Origin: CAYSRC01 sp964446385
Lineage (GTDB): Bacteria; Bacillota; Clostridia; Oscillospirales; Ruminococcaceae
Length of the DNA stretch: 64,000 nt
Reading direction: 5' to 3'
Assembly (NCBI GenBank): GCA_964446385.1
Contig: CAYUOH010000001.1
Coordinates: forward strand, 171,945-235,944
In this document: one piece after another, positions 52,594-62,202 of the stretch
Layout: every line of letters begins with the position of its first letter
Numbering within the stretch: position 1 is the stretch's first letter
Notes under the pieces: model-generated
The model's input: the letters and a program-made list of their open reading frames with translations, nothing else
The model's database searches: none
What the model was told of the DNA's origin: nothing
Translations under genes and position numbers: made by a program

Positions 52594-53616
52594 ATGAAAA
52601 ACAGAAAAACGATGCTCTGCCTCGCTTTAGTGCTGGTTTTTGCTATTCTTTTGTCGGGCTGCGGAAGAAAGCAAAGCAACGAAGACGCAGCCATTCCGGA
52701 AGCCCCGGCGTCCTACGACTACAAGACAGAGGTGTCAGTAGCTGGGGCCTATGACTCTGACGACAGCGCACCCATGCCCGCACCCGATATCGCCAAATCC
52801 GCCGGAACAACCTATGGCGATTCCACATCAACTGTTGGAGATCAAATCCAGAATTCCGGACAGAAAAAAGTCTACAGAAGCTATCTCAGTATAGAGTCCA
52901 CCGATTTCGACAACAACTACAACGCGATATTAGCCAAGGTTGACGAGTGCGGCGGCTATATTTCAAACAGCAATATGTCCGGTGGTCTTAATTATGACGG
53001 GACCCAGAGACTTCGCCGCGCCAACCTGGAGCTTAAGATTCCCACCGCCAAATACCGGGAGTTCCTGTCTTACGGTGAAACTTTCGGAAATATCGTAAAC
53101 CAGAACGAAAGTGTTGAAGACATCACCTCAAGTTATCTCGACGTTGAAGCCCGCATCAGTTCCCTCAAAGCTGAAGAGGAACGCCTGCTCGAGCTTCTTC
53201 AGCAGACCGGTACCCTCGAGGAGCTTCTTGCCGTCGAAGACCGTCTGGCAAACGTTCGCTACGAGATAGAGCTCTATACCTCGACCAGAAACACTTATGA
53301 CAGCTGGGTGAATTTCTGCACAGTAAATATCGATATAAGCGAAGTTATGCGCACCTCGCCTCCTGTTGTAACGTTCGGAGACCGTATAATTGCCGCGTTC
53401 GGTGATTCCTGGAGCGCTGCTGCCGACTTCTTCCGCAATCTGGCAGTCGGCCTTGTATATGCACTTCCCACACTGATTATTCTTGCCGTGATAGCCGTTG
53501 TTGTTATCATAATCATTAAGAAGTCAAAACCCAGGAGACAGCTCAAAGCCAAGTTAAGAGCCGAGATAAAAGCCGATGCCGAAGCGAAGACCGATGCGCA
53601 GCAGGATGTAAAATAA
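52594..53616 (+). CDS. DUF4349 lipoprotein
   Basis: A 340-residue envelope protein. Lipobox LLSGCGR ends the signal peptide (Cys23); a DUF4349 domain (about 100-270) with SIESTDFDNNYNAILAKVDE and a coiled-coil segment (DVEARISSLKAEEERLLELL) follows; a membrane helix at about 295-318 and a charged tail end it. The ATG at 52594 behind AAAGGAG starts the signal peptide. Function unknown; the two membrane attachments suggest a periplasmic-side sensor or scaffold. Confidence 0.88.
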   Translation: MKNRKTMLCLALVLVFAILLSGCGRKQSNEDAAIPEAPASYDYKTEVSVAGAYDSDDSAPMPAPDIAKSAGTTYGDSTSTVGDQIQNSGQKKVYRSYLSIESTDFDNNYNAILAKVDECGGYISNSNMSGGLNYDGTQRLRRANLELKIPTAKYREFLSYGETFGNIVNQNESVEDITSSYLDVEARISSLKAEEERLLELLQQTGTLEELLAVEDRLANVRYEIELYTSTRNTYDSWVNFCTVNIDISEVMRTSPPVVTFGDRIIAAFGDSWSAAADFFRNLAVGLVYALPTLIILAVIAVVVIIIIKKSKPRRQLKAKLRAEIKADAEAKTDAQQDVK

Positions 53617-53633
53617 ATACTATACCGATAACT

Positions 53634-53662
53634 TGGGCCCAGATTTTCTGGGCCCATTTTTT
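53634..53662 (+). terminator. Terminator of the DUF4349 gene
   Basis: Perfect stem TGGGCCCAGA/TCTGGGCCCA with a 3-base loop and a run of T. Confidence 0.94.
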
Positions 53663-53692
53663 GAGGTTTGTGCGTTGTGATATAATCTGATT

Positions 53693-54577
53693 ATGAACTA
53701 TTATTTTGATTCGGATTTGGAATGGGCCGGCGTTAGTCTAGGCTGCTTTTTACGTAAAAAATGTATGCTGTCCGCTTCTCTGGTCCGTTCACTCAAGGTT
53801 GAAGACTGTATTATTGTCGACGAAGAACCCCAGCATACCGATTACGTTATGACCGGTACTGAAAAAATACATATTGTTCTTTCCGGGGACGAGGGATTTC
53901 TCAACCCCTGCAGTGTGGAGGTCCCGGTTGCCTACGAAAGCGGCGGGGTAATTGTTTTTGAAAAGCAGGCGGGTATGGCTACCCATCCAACCCTGAACTA
54001 CCCCGACGGAACCCTTGCAAACGTTTATGCGAATATGTGCATGAAGCGCGGGCTTTCCGGTGCCTCATTCAGGCCGGTCTGCCGTCTTGATAAAAATACA
54101 TCCGGTCTTCTGCTTGCAGCAAAGGACAGATATGCCGCATCGGTTCTGGCAGAAAACCACCGTAAGGAATACCTTGCTGTTGTTGAGGGCAGAATCAAAA
54201 AGGACGGCACAGTGGAGCTTCCGATAGCACGCGGTGATAATTCTATAATTCAACGCGTAGTATCACCGGATGGAGATTACAGTCTAACGGAATACCATGT
54301 GCTTGACGCGTGTGAAAGTTTTTCGCTGCTTCGGATTATTACGCATACCGGGCGGACTCACCAGATTCGCGTGCATATGTCCGCGATAGGTCATCCTCTT
54401 GCGGGGGACGATATGTACGGCGGATCAGTCTCGCAAATTTCGAGGCACGCGTTGCACTGCTTCAAACTTTCATTTTTTGATCCGGCGGAGAAAAAGGATG
54501 TCGTTCTTTTAAACCCTCTTCCGACGGATATGTCACTGCTGCTGGAACACGCCGGGTTGCAACAAAACGCGCTTTAA
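53693..54577 (+). CDS. RluA/RluD-family pseudouridine synthase
   Basis: A 294-residue RNA pseudouridine synthase. A short S4-like N-terminus (LGCFLRKKCMLSASLVRSLK) precedes the catalytic domain with RPVCRLDKNTSGLLLAAKD, whose Asp attacks uridine, and THTGRTHQIRVHMSAIGHPLAGD. The target (23S rRNA or tRNA) is not decidable. There is no ribosome site; TATAAT at 53681-53686 places the transcript start at or next to the A of the ATG, so the message may be leaderless. Confidence 0.92.
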   Translation: MNYYFDSDLEWAGVSLGCFLRKKCMLSASLVRSLKVEDCIIVDEEPQHTDYVMTGTEKIHIVLSGDEGFLNPCSVEVPVAYESGGVIVFEKQAGMATHPTLNYPDGTLANVYANMCMKRGLSGASFRPVCRLDKNTSGLLLAAKDRYAASVLAENHRKEYLAVVEGRIKKDGTVELPIARGDNSIIQRVVSPDGDYSLTEYHVLDACESFSLLRIITHTGRTHQIRVHMSAIGHPLAGDDMYGGSVSQISRHALHCFKLSFFDPAEKKDVVLLNPLPTDMSLLLEHAGLQQNAL

Positions 54578-54629
54578 TATATAATCCATTATGCCATAAT
54601 ATCGTAAAAGTATCTTTTGACAGGATAAT

Positions 54630-56420
54630 ATGATTCTAAAATACTCCTTCCGCAGTCTCCGCGCATCTAGAAGCGCCGGCTGGCTCGGGGCACATCACCG
54701 TCCTGTATTTGATTTCCGTTCGGTTGTACATTATATCTTTCACAGCATGGGTCAGTGGCTCTATGTCCTTGGTACAATCACCGAAATTGCCTTCAGACGG
54801 ATTTATAAAAAGATAAAACATTTTCTGGGTCGGTCCTTTTCCGGAATCGGGAAAGCATTTGCGGCCTTTTTCGTGTATGTTTTCAGGTATATTACCGGTT
54901 TCTTTGCCGACCTGTTCTTCCCGGTTGTAAAAATCTTCATTTCACTAGACAGCTTTTTTGATATACTTAAAGAATGTAAAGGAAATGGTTCACGCTACCG
55001 CAACGAACGTCTTCACTATTTCTTCCACACCGGGTGGGAGCGCAACAAGGAACGTATCGGACGCATGACAAACCGTCTGCTCCCTCTTTGCGCGCTTACT
55101 ATGTGTGTGCTTGTTGTTTGGTCGGTATCCCGGCTTGAATACGTTCTTGAAGTAAACTACAAAGGTTCCGCCATAGGTTACGTCAACGATGAAAACACCT
55201 ACAATTCTGCCCGGCGTCTTGTTAAGAACCGGCTGGTTTCCGATCTTGACCAGACCTGGACGGGAAATGCGGAGCTGAGACTAACCGTTGCGGATAAATC
55301 CAAGATATCCTCCCAGGAAACTATGGCCCAGACCCTTATTGATGTTTCCGGAAACGAAATTATTGAGGCCACCGGCCTTTATGTAGGAGGTTCCTTGAAG
55401 GGTGCCACGACTGCATCTGATATGCTGCAGTCGGGTCTGGATCAGATTCTCGGCAAATATTCATATCTTACCTCCGATCTTGGGGACGACGTTACAGTCA
55501 AATTCAAGAGGGAAGTCAATCTTGTCCCGGGAATCTATCCCGCGGATACCCTGCAGTCAATTGATAATCTTCTAAAACTTGTAAATTCGCCTAAGCACCA
55601 GGTTATCACATATAATGCCGTCGACGGCGAGCTGCTTAGCAGCATTGCAGATATCAACGGTGTTTCTGTCGGTGATATCGAGGCTCTGAACCCTGGTGTG
55701 GGAGATGTTGTAACCGGTGACAGAACCATTGTAATTGCAGAAGATGAACCTCTGCTTACCGTAAAGACCATTCGCCAGATAGTAGAAGAGATAACCGTAA
55801 GGTATAACACCAAGGTTATTCGCGACGAGCGTCTGCCAGTCGGTTACGTTGCCGACGGCGTTAAGGGACAGAACGGTGTCAAGACCCGAATTACTGAAAT
55901 AGAATACGAGGATGGCGAAAAGGTTTCCGAAAAGGTTATTTCCGAAGAAATGACCGTCCCGGTCGTCAACGCTCAGAAGATTGTCGGTGGCCGAGCAGGA
56001 GGCGGAGACGGCGTTGGCGACTACAGCCTCTGCTGGCCTGTAAGTACTCCGCTCGGAAGCGGGGGCATCGGAATCAGCCGCGGATGGCAGGCAAACCATA
56101 ACGGCGTCGATATCTGGTCAAGTTACGGTACTCCTATTCTTGCGGCGGATGACGGTGTTGTCATCGTATCGACCGAGATTCCCTGGGATTACGGCCGGTA
56201 TATCATTCTCGACCATCAGGACGGCATGCAGACCCTTTACGGACACTGCAGCGAGCTTCTAGTCGGTGTCGGCGAAGTGGTACGCGAAGGCCAGGTAATT
56301 GCACTTATGGGTTCCACAGGCCATTCCACTGGTACCCACCTCCACTTTGAGGTTAGTATTTCCTCGGGCGGCAGTTACGGCCGGGTTGACCCCAACTCTT
56401 ATCTGCATTACTGGTATTAA
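54630..56420 (+). CDS. LysM-G5-M23 cell-wall peptidase
   Basis: A 596-residue envelope enzyme. A long basic, hydrophobic N-terminal region with a membrane helix near 150-170 leads to a LysM domain (about 330-375, HQVITYNAVDGELLSSIADI), a G5 domain (about 375-450) and an M23 endopeptidase (about 480-590) with HNGVDIWSSYGTPI, YGH and HLHFEV, which carry the zinc ligands and catalytic His. It should cut peptidoglycan cross-links at the cell wall. It lies between the pseudouridine synthase and murA genes. Confidence 0.93.
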   Translation: MILKYSFRSLRASRSAGWLGAHHRPVFDFRSVVHYIFHSMGQWLYVLGTITEIAFRRIYKKIKHFLGRSFSGIGKAFAAFFVYVFRYITGFFADLFFPVVKIFISLDSFFDILKECKGNGSRYRNERLHYFFHTGWERNKERIGRMTNRLLPLCALTMCVLVVWSVSRLEYVLEVNYKGSAIGYVNDENTYNSARRLVKNRLVSDLDQTWTGNAELRLTVADKSKISSQETMAQTLIDVSGNEIIEATGLYVGGSLKGATTASDMLQSGLDQILGKYSYLTSDLGDDVTVKFKREVNLVPGIYPADTLQSIDNLLKLVNSPKHQVITYNAVDGELLSSIADINGVSVGDIEALNPGVGDVVTGDRTIVIAEDEPLLTVKTIRQIVEEITVRYNTKVIRDERLPVGYVADGVKGQNGVKTRITEIEYEDGEKVSEKVISEEMTVPVVNAQKIVGGRAGGGDGVGDYSLCWPVSTPLGSGGIGISRGWQANHNGVDIWSSYGTPILAADDGVVIVSTEIPWDYGRYIILDHQDGMQTLYGHCSELLVGVGEVVREGQVIALMGSTGHSTGTHLHFEVSISSGGSYGRVDPNSYLHYWY

Positions 56421-56439
56421 TCCTACAAGGAGAATTCAT

Positions 56440-57696
56440 TTGGAAAGGTATGTTATTAACGGAGGTATGCCGCTGCACGGTGAGGTGCAGATAAGCGGTG
56501 CAAAAAACGCCGCGGTGGCAATACTTCCTGCCGCGATTATGTCGGACGGAATATGTACAATTGAAAATGTACCGGATATCAGCGATGTGAATCTTATCCT
56601 TGAAATCCTGAAAACAATCGGTGCCGGTGTCGAGCGACTTGACAACAACACCGTGCGCATTGATCCTTCGGGAATAAATACGCACGAGATTCCCGCGGAC
56701 CTTTCGCGTAATATGAGGGCATCGTATTATTTCCTTGGGGCTCTGCTTACTAAATTCGGGGAAGCCATGGTTTCCCTGCCGGGAGGCTGCAATCTGGGTG
56801 CGAGACCTATGGACCTTCATCTCAAGGCCTTCAGAAGTCTTGGCTGTGAATCTTCCATAGACTACGGCATGGTAAGCGTAAGTTGTGAAAACCTTACGGG
56901 AAGCGACATCTATTTTGAAAAGGTATCGGTCGGCGCCACTATCAATACCATGCTTGCGGCGGTAAAGGCAAATGGTACCTCCGTAATCGACAACGCCGCA
57001 AGAGAACCCCATATAGTCGATGTTGCGAACTTTCTGAACCTTATGGGCGCGGATATCCGCGGTGCCGGAACGGGAACTATAAAAATCAGAGGCGTTGAGT
57101 ATCTGAAGGGTATTACATACTCTATCATTCCCGACCAGATTGAGGCGGGCACATATATGGCCGCCGTCGCCGCCACCGGAGGGGATGTTCTTGTAAAATC
57201 AGTTACCCCCAAGCATCTTGAATCAATCCTTTCACGTCTGCGGCGAATCGGAGCTGAGATAGAAGAATATGAGGATTCCGTCCGTGTAATACGGACCGGC
57301 GGACTCAGCTGTACCAATATCGTTACCTCTCCGCATCCCGGATTCCCGACGGATATGCAGCCTCAGATTTCTGTAATTCTCTGCCTTGCGAAGGGTACGT
57401 CCATCGTTACCGAAAGCATATGGGACAACCGTTTTAGGTATATTGACGAGCTTCGCAGGATGGGAGCTTCGGTTCAGGTCGACGGAAACGTTGCCGTTAT
57501 CGAGGGTGGGAAAAAATTCCATGGCGCACTGGTTCACGCTACCGACCTCCGTGCCGGTGCAGCCATGATTATTGCCGGTCTTACAGCGGAGGGTTCCACG
57601 GAGATAGAAAATATCTACCACGTTGAGCGCGGATACGAACATATAGTCGAAAAACTTCGTGGTCTCGGCGCAGATATAACGCGTGTAGACGACTGA
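56440..57696 (+). CDS. murA: UDP-N-acetylglucosamine 1-carboxyvinyltransferase
   Basis: A 418-residue enzyme for the first committed step of peptidoglycan synthesis. GAKNAAVAILPA is the N-terminal signature and LPGGCNLGARPMDLH holds Cys117, the residue that fosfomycin alkylates in this family. The start is TTG at 56440, with AAGGAG 7 bp upstream; the longer frame overlaps the peptidase gene. It follows the M23 gene by 19 bp, probably in one operon. Confidence 0.96.
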   Translation: MERYVINGGMPLHGEVQISGAKNAAVAILPAAIMSDGICTIENVPDISDVNLILEILKTIGAGVERLDNNTVRIDPSGINTHEIPADLSRNMRASYYFLGALLTKFGEAMVSLPGGCNLGARPMDLHLKAFRSLGCESSIDYGMVSVSCENLTGSDIYFEKVSVGATINTMLAAVKANGTSVIDNAAREPHIVDVANFLNLMGADIRGAGTGTIKIRGVEYLKGITYSIIPDQIEAGTYMAAVAATGGDVLVKSVTPKHLESILSRLRRIGAEIEEYEDSVRVIRTGGLSCTNIVTSPHPGFPTDMQPQISVILCLAKGTSIVTESIWDNRFRYIDELRRMGASVQVDGNVAVIEGGKKFHGALVHATDLRAGAAMIIAGLTAEGSTEIENIYHVERGYEHIVEKLRGLGADITRVDD

Positions 57697-57762
57697 GATA
57701 TCAATCCGGGGCAGGGCACCTGCTCGGCACCATTTATTTGCAACTGTTTTAGGAGACTTTTT

Positions 57763-58557
57763 ATGCCGCAGATTACCACATTGTGCAGTGGAAGCAGCGG
57801 AAACTGCGTTCTTGTACGTGAAGAGGGAACCACACTTCTGGTAGATATGGGTCAGAGTTGCCGCAAGACACTTTACTCGCTGAAAGACCTTGGTATTTAC
57901 CCAGAGGATATCGACTGCATTCTCGTTACGCACGAACATTCGGATCATGTGTCGGGGCTTAATACGTTTTTGAAGCATTATCATGTGCCTCTATACGTTT
58001 CCAGGCTTTCAGCGGAAGTTATGCTGCGCGATCACATTGTTCCCGAAGACACCGAAATCCGAACGGTTGAATGCGAACGCGAGTTCCACACCGGCGGCAT
58101 TACAGTACATCCTTTCCACGCAAGCCATGACAGTGTTGACTGTATGGGTTACAGATTCTCGTTTCCGGACGGTTCACGCGCTGCGATTGCAACTGACACC
58201 GGATATCTGTCCGATGAGATGCTCGATGTTCTGTATGGCTGCAGAGTGGTGTGCCTTGAGTCAAATTACGACGATAGGATGCTGCTTACCGGTCGCTATC
58301 CTTATTATCTTAAAAGCCGTATACGGTCCAGAAACGGTCACCTCTGCAACGACGACTGCGCTGCCGCTGCGGTAAAGCTTGTTCTGTCGGGCACACAGAC
58401 ACTGGTTCTTATGCATTTAAGTGCGGAAAACAATATGCCCGCCATTGCCCTGATGACGGTGGAGACTGCCCTTGAAAACAACGGGCTTGCTGACATATGC
58501 CGCGTCATTCCGGCACCTCGCTTCGAACCCGGCGAAATAATTATCTTCGGAGAATGA
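57763..58557 (+). CDS. MBL-fold hydrolase, YycJ/WalJ type
   Basis: A 264-residue metallo-beta-lactamase-fold protein. LCSGSSGNCVLVRE is the YycJ N-terminus and VTHEHSDHVSGL the zinc motif; HASHDSVDCMGYRF and ATDTGYL supply further ligands. WalJ in Bacillus affects cell division and DNA repair. Here it lies with murA and rlmH and not with walRK. AGGAGA lies 7-12 bp before the ATG. Confidence 0.92.
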   Translation: MPQITTLCSGSSGNCVLVREEGTTLLVDMGQSCRKTLYSLKDLGIYPEDIDCILVTHEHSDHVSGLNTFLKHYHVPLYVSRLSAEVMLRDHIVPEDTEIRTVECEREFHTGGITVHPFHASHDSVDCMGYRFSFPDGSRAAIATDTGYLSDEMLDVLYGCRVVCLESNYDDRMLLTGRYPYYLKSRIRSRNGHLCNDDCAAAAVKLVLSGTQTLVLMHLSAENNMPAIALMTVETALENNGLADICRVIPAPRFEPGEIIIFGE

Positions 58558-58563
58558 TCTGAA

Positions 58564-59043
58564 ATGCTTAACGCGGAAATACTTTGCATAGGTAAATGCA
58601 ATGCTTCCTTCGCCCGGGAGGGTTGCGCGGAATATATAAAAAGACTTACACCCTATATCAGATTGAAAATAACCGAACTTAACGAGGTTCGGCTTAAGAA
58701 CGACTCTGATGCCGAAAAGGCACGCGTTATCGAGGCTGAGGGAGTGAAAATCCTAGATTATCTCAGTAAACGCCAGAGCTTCGTTGTTGCGATGTGCATC
58801 GAGAGTGATCAGATGACTAGCGAACAGTTTGCCACTCTTATCGACACGGCCGCTAACCAGAAAGGGAATGTGATCTTTGTAATCGGCGGGTCGCTCGGTC
58901 TTTCCGAAAGTATAAAGAAAAGGGCGGACAAAAGGCTGTCTATGTCAATAATGACTTTTCCCCACCAGCTTGCAAGGCTTGTCCTCTGTGAGCAGATTTA
59001 CAGAAGCGCAATGATCAGCGTCGGGACAAAATATCATAAATAA
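58564..59043 (+). CDS. rlmH: 23S rRNA (pseudouridine1915-N3)-methyltransferase
   Basis: A 159-residue SPOUT methyltransferase. VIFVIGGSLGLSESIKKRAD and SMSIMTFPHQLARLVLCEQIYR, followed by the family end HK, are the SAM-binding knot. It follows the MBL gene by 6 bp. WalJ-RlmH pairing recurs in Firmicutes. Confidence 0.97.
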   Translation: MLNAEILCIGKCNASFAREGCAEYIKRLTPYIRLKITELNEVRLKNDSDAEKARVIEAEGVKILDYLSKRQSFVVAMCIESDQMTSEQFATLIDTAANQKGNVIFVIGGSLGLSESIKKRADKRLSMSIMTFPHQLARLVLCEQIYRSAMISVGTKYHK

Positions 59044-59066
59044 AAAGGAGCCTTGCGGCTCTTTTA
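59043..59066. terminator. Possible bidirectional terminator between rlmH and the UDG gene
   Basis: AAAAGGAGCC, loop TTGC, GGCTCTTTT with a one-base bulge, overlapping the 3' end of the UDG gene. Confidence 0.6.
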
Positions 59067-59609
59067 TTTTTCCAGAATTGAAGCTATTTTTTTAAAATCG
59101 TCGAGTGCGGCATCCTTGTTTCCGGGATTGCGCAGCAGCGCGGCTGGATGGAATGTGCCCATGAATGCGGTTTCTCCCTTCATGAATACTGTACCGTGTT
59201 CCACTGTGACCTTGAAATCTTCCTTTATCAGCCTTTTTGCGGCTATACGGCCGAGACATACAACAAGACGGGGATTGATTAATCTGAACTGTTCACGCAG
59301 CCAGGGTAAGCAAGCCTCCTGCTCGGCGGGGAGAGGGTCGCGGTTTTCCGGCGGACGGCATTTTACGATATTTCCGATAAAGATTTCGTCGCGCTTGATG
59401 CCTACAGCGGCTAGATAACTGTTCAGCAGGTCACCCGCACGTCCAACAAAGGGAATGCCCTGAAGATCCTCATTTTTGCCTGGAGCTTCGCCTACGAACA
59501 TTATCTTTGCCTTTTCGTTGCCGACACCGAAAACAACGTTGTTCCGGGTTTCGCAAAGCGGACACGCGTCGCATTTCTGACAATTTTCGTAAAGTTCTGT
59601 CATAGTCAT
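59064..59609 (-). CDS. Family 4 uracil-DNA glycosylase
   Basis: A 181-residue DNA-repair enzyme that removes uracil. VGEAPGKNEDLQGIPFVGRAG is motif 1 and GTFHPAALLRNP motif 2. Cys13, Cys16, Cys84 and Cys100 are placed as the four ligands of the 4Fe-4S cluster of this family. GGAGG stands 9 bp before the first ATG. Confidence 0.94.
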   Translation of the reverse strand: MTMTELYENCQKCDACPLCETRNNVVFGVGNEKAKIMFVGEAPGKNEDLQGIPFVGRAGDLLNSYLAAVGIKRDEIFIGNIVKCRPPENRDPLPAEQEACLPWLREQFRLINPRLVVCLGRIAAKRLIKEDFKVTVEHGTVFMKGETAFMGTFHPAALLRNPGNKDAALDDFKKIASILEK

Positions 59610-59734
59610 GGGAATTATCCTCCGGAGAATGTCGTTACAAGCGAATTATACATTAAATCAGACTTGAATAAAATACCGCCAGAAGGTAGAATATACAAAA
59701 GATTACAGATTATTCGAAAGGTAGTTCCAGTTTA

Positions 59735-60313
59735 ATGTCAGAGAAAAAAGTTATGGTAGAAGTATCCGCCCGTCACGTCCACGTCACCGACGCTGATCTT
59801 GCTATTCTGTTCGGAAAGGGCCATGCTCTTACCCCGAAAAAGAACCTTTCCCAGCCCGGTCAGTTTGCCTGTGAGGAACGTGTTGACATAATCGGACCCA
59901 AGCGCGAGATGAAGAACGTTTCCATCCTCGGACCAACACGCAGCGCCACCCAGGTAGAAATTTCCCTTACCGACGCACGTTCCATCGGCGTAGCTGCCCC
60001 CGTACGCGAGTCAGGCGACCTTGCCGGCAGCGCACCCTGTAAGATTGTTGGACCCTGCGGTGAAATAGAAATCTCCGAAGGCGTTATCGTAGCACAACGT
60101 CATATTCATCTTGATCCCGCCACAGCTGCCGAGATGGGACTGTCGGACAAGCAGATGGTCAAGGTACAGATTGATACTGACGGCCGTTCTCTTATCTTCG
60201 GCGATGTTGTTATTCGCGTATCCGAAAAGTATCTGCCCGCTATGCACATCGACACCGATGAAGGCAACGCGGCCGGAGTTTCCTGCACTCCTGACGGTAT
60301 CATAATCGACTAG
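59735..60313 (+). CDS. pduL: Phosphate propanoyltransferase (PduL)
   Basis: A 192-residue phosphotransacylase exchanging CoA and phosphate on acyl groups. SARHVHVTDADLAILFG and AQRHIHLDP are the two zinc-binding histidine motifs, and the C-terminus HIDTDEGNAAG is typical. No N-terminal microcompartment-targeting helix and no shell proteins are seen, so it probably serves as a free acetyl or propionyl transacylase with an acetate kinase elsewhere. Confidence 0.93.
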   Translation: MSEKKVMVEVSARHVHVTDADLAILFGKGHALTPKKNLSQPGQFACEERVDIIGPKREMKNVSILGPTRSATQVEISLTDARSIGVAAPVRESGDLAGSAPCKIVGPCGEIEISEGVIVAQRHIHLDPATAAEMGLSDKQMVKVQIDTDGRSLIFGDVVIRVSEKYLPAMHIDTDEGNAAGVSCTPDGIIID

Positions 60314-60340
60314 TTCCAAAAAGCAAAGAATATTCTTGCA

Positions 60341-60489
60341 GCGTCGTTTCGGCGGTGCAAAGACGGGCGAAGCCTGCGCGATGTGAGTCCTGCGAACCAT
60401 GTCAGGCGGGGAACCGAGCAGCATTAAGCGGATGCTCCATGTGCCGCAGTATCTTTGCCCGTCTTTGTGCCGCTGAACGACGCCTTTTT
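60341..60489 (+). ncRNA. ffs: Signal recognition particle RNA
   Basis: About 149 nt. The ends pair as GCGTCGTT (60341-60348) with AACGACGC (60476-60483), then CAAAGACGGGC with GCCCGTCTTTG. The tip is the SRP domain IV: GTCAGG (60401-60406), a CGG-GGAA-CCG tetraloop stem and AGCAGC (60417-60422), the Ffh-binding loop. A T-run follows at 60485-60489. Position right before dnaX is the same as in B. subtilis. Exact ends are approximate. Confidence 0.93.
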
Positions 60490-60513
60490 ATAAACCTGAC
60501 AGGAGGTCCGCAG

Positions 60514-62202
60514 ATGAGCACCGGATCATTATACCGAAAATACCGCCCGCGCAGATTTGCGGACGTAATAGGGCAGGACGCCGTAACGGAGGCTTTGCTG
60601 AACCAGATAAGGGCCAACAGAGCGGGCCATGCCTACCTTTTTACCGGTATCCGGGGCACAGGCAAAACAACCCTAGCGCGCATCCTTGCCAAGGCGGTGA
60701 ACTGTCTGCATCCCGATAATGGAGAACCGTGCGGCGAATGTGAAATATGCCGCGGCATCGATTCCGGGACAATAATGGATATCACCGAGATAGACGCTGC
60801 ATCCAACCGGGGCATCGATAACATCAGAGATCTGCGCGATGAAACCGCATACGTTCCTACTATGTGCCGGAAGCGCGTTTATATCATAGACGAGATACAC
60901 ATGCTCACAAACGAATCGTTCAACGCACTACTGAAGATTCTTGAAGAACCTCCCGAGCATGTTATGTTTATATTCGCCACGACCGAACTCCACAAGGTTC
61001 CAGCCACCATTCTTTCACGCTGCCAGAGATTCGAGCTGAAGCGTCTTCCTGCCACTATTATCGAAAGTTACCTTCTTAAAGTGGCGTCTTTCGAGGGCGT
61101 AAACATTGAACCCGGCGCTGCAGCACTTGTCGCCAGGATGGCGGACGGTTCCATGAGGGACGCTCTGTCTCTGCTTGGCACATGCATCACATCCGACTGC
61201 AATGTCACGAAAAAGCTTGTGGCGTCCCTTGCCGGCATCGCAGACCGCAGATATCTGCACGATATGTGCGAAATGATTGCCACCGGAGACATCGGAGGAC
61301 TGCTGGCAAAAGCCGGAAGCCTCTATCAGGACAGTATCGATCCGCCGATACTCTGTACAGAGCTTCTAAGGTATGTCCGTGACCTGATGCTTGCAAAGTA
61401 TGACGGTCCGGGTTTGATAAGGGACTGCTCCCCCGAGGAAATCGAGGTTGTAACTCAGCAGAGTGGCATGTTCGATATCCCGGAAATAATGAGAATGATG
61501 AATATCCTTTCGGATACGGTGGATAAACTACCTTCCGCGCCTGACAGCATACTGTATCTGCAGCTTTGCCTTTTGAAGCTCTGCGACAAGAAAGGACCAA
61601 TTCCCATCTATGCTGTTAGCGAGCCGAAACCTGCGACCGCTCAACTGAAGCCGAAAGAGCAGAAAACCGAGTCTGCATCTCCTGCAGTAAATCCGGTACC
61701 AGTTTTGGCTGCGGAAGACATTATTCCTGATGATATTGTTTTTGCTCCCGAAATGCCCGAATATGATGCCTTGAAAGCTCCTGGACCCGAAGTGCCCGTG
61801 CAAGAGCCGGAAATTGTTCTTCCTGTTCCGCCAGAGGACGGCAGTCCGGTTCCTTTTCCCAGGTGGGATCTTGTAGCGGAAACGGTTTTAGCGACCAACA
61901 AGATGATGGGTAATTTCCTAGTTAAAACCCGTGCATATCTATCCGGAGATGCCGTACTGATAGAATCAGATGATTTTTTCCGGAATCTTATGAACTCGGA
62001 TGACGGAAAATACAAAAAACAGCTTAAAGAAACCATTAACTCGCTGACAGGAATGCGTTTAAGGCTTGGCCCTTATACGCCGCAAAATACCCCCGCAGCC
62101 GTGGAAAATGACGAGGCCGAACGTCAGCTTGATGAACTGGAGCATCTGTCGGCAATGGTTGATTCAATAAACAGTCAACAACTAAAGGAGTATTATAAAT
62201 GA
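60514..62202 (+). CDS. dnaX: DNA polymerase III subunits gamma/tau
   Basis: A 562-residue clamp-loader ATPase. Walker A GIRGTGKTTLA, a Cys4-type zinc module (CLHPDNGEPCGECEIC), Walker B IIDEIHML and ATTELHKVPATILSRCQRFEL with sensor 1 and the SRC motif lie in the first 230 residues. The region about 380-450 is Pro/Glu-rich linker and the tau tail follows. AGGAGG precedes the ATG. Its stop overlaps the ybaB start as ATGA. Confidence 0.97.
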   Translation: MSTGSLYRKYRPRRFADVIGQDAVTEALLNQIRANRAGHAYLFTGIRGTGKTTLARILAKAVNCLHPDNGEPCGECEICRGIDSGTIMDITEIDAASNRGIDNIRDLRDETAYVPTMCRKRVYIIDEIHMLTNESFNALLKILEEPPEHVMFIFATTELHKVPATILSRCQRFELKRLPATIIESYLLKVASFEGVNIEPGAAALVARMADGSMRDALSLLGTCITSDCNVTKKLVASLAGIADRRYLHDMCEMIATGDIGGLLAKAGSLYQDSIDPPILCTELLRYVRDLMLAKYDGPGLIRDCSPEEIEVVTQQSGMFDIPEIMRMMNILSDTVDKLPSAPDSILYLQLCLLKLCDKKGPIPIYAVSEPKPATAQLKPKEQKTESASPAVNPVPVLAAEDIIPDDIVFAPEMPEYDALKAPGPEVPVQEPEIVLPVPPEDGSPVPFPRWDLVAETVLATNKMMGNFLVKTRAYLSGDAVLIESDDFFRNLMNSDDGKYKKQLKETINSLTGMRLRLGPYTPQNTPAAVENDEAERQLDELEHLSAMVDSINSQQLKEYYK

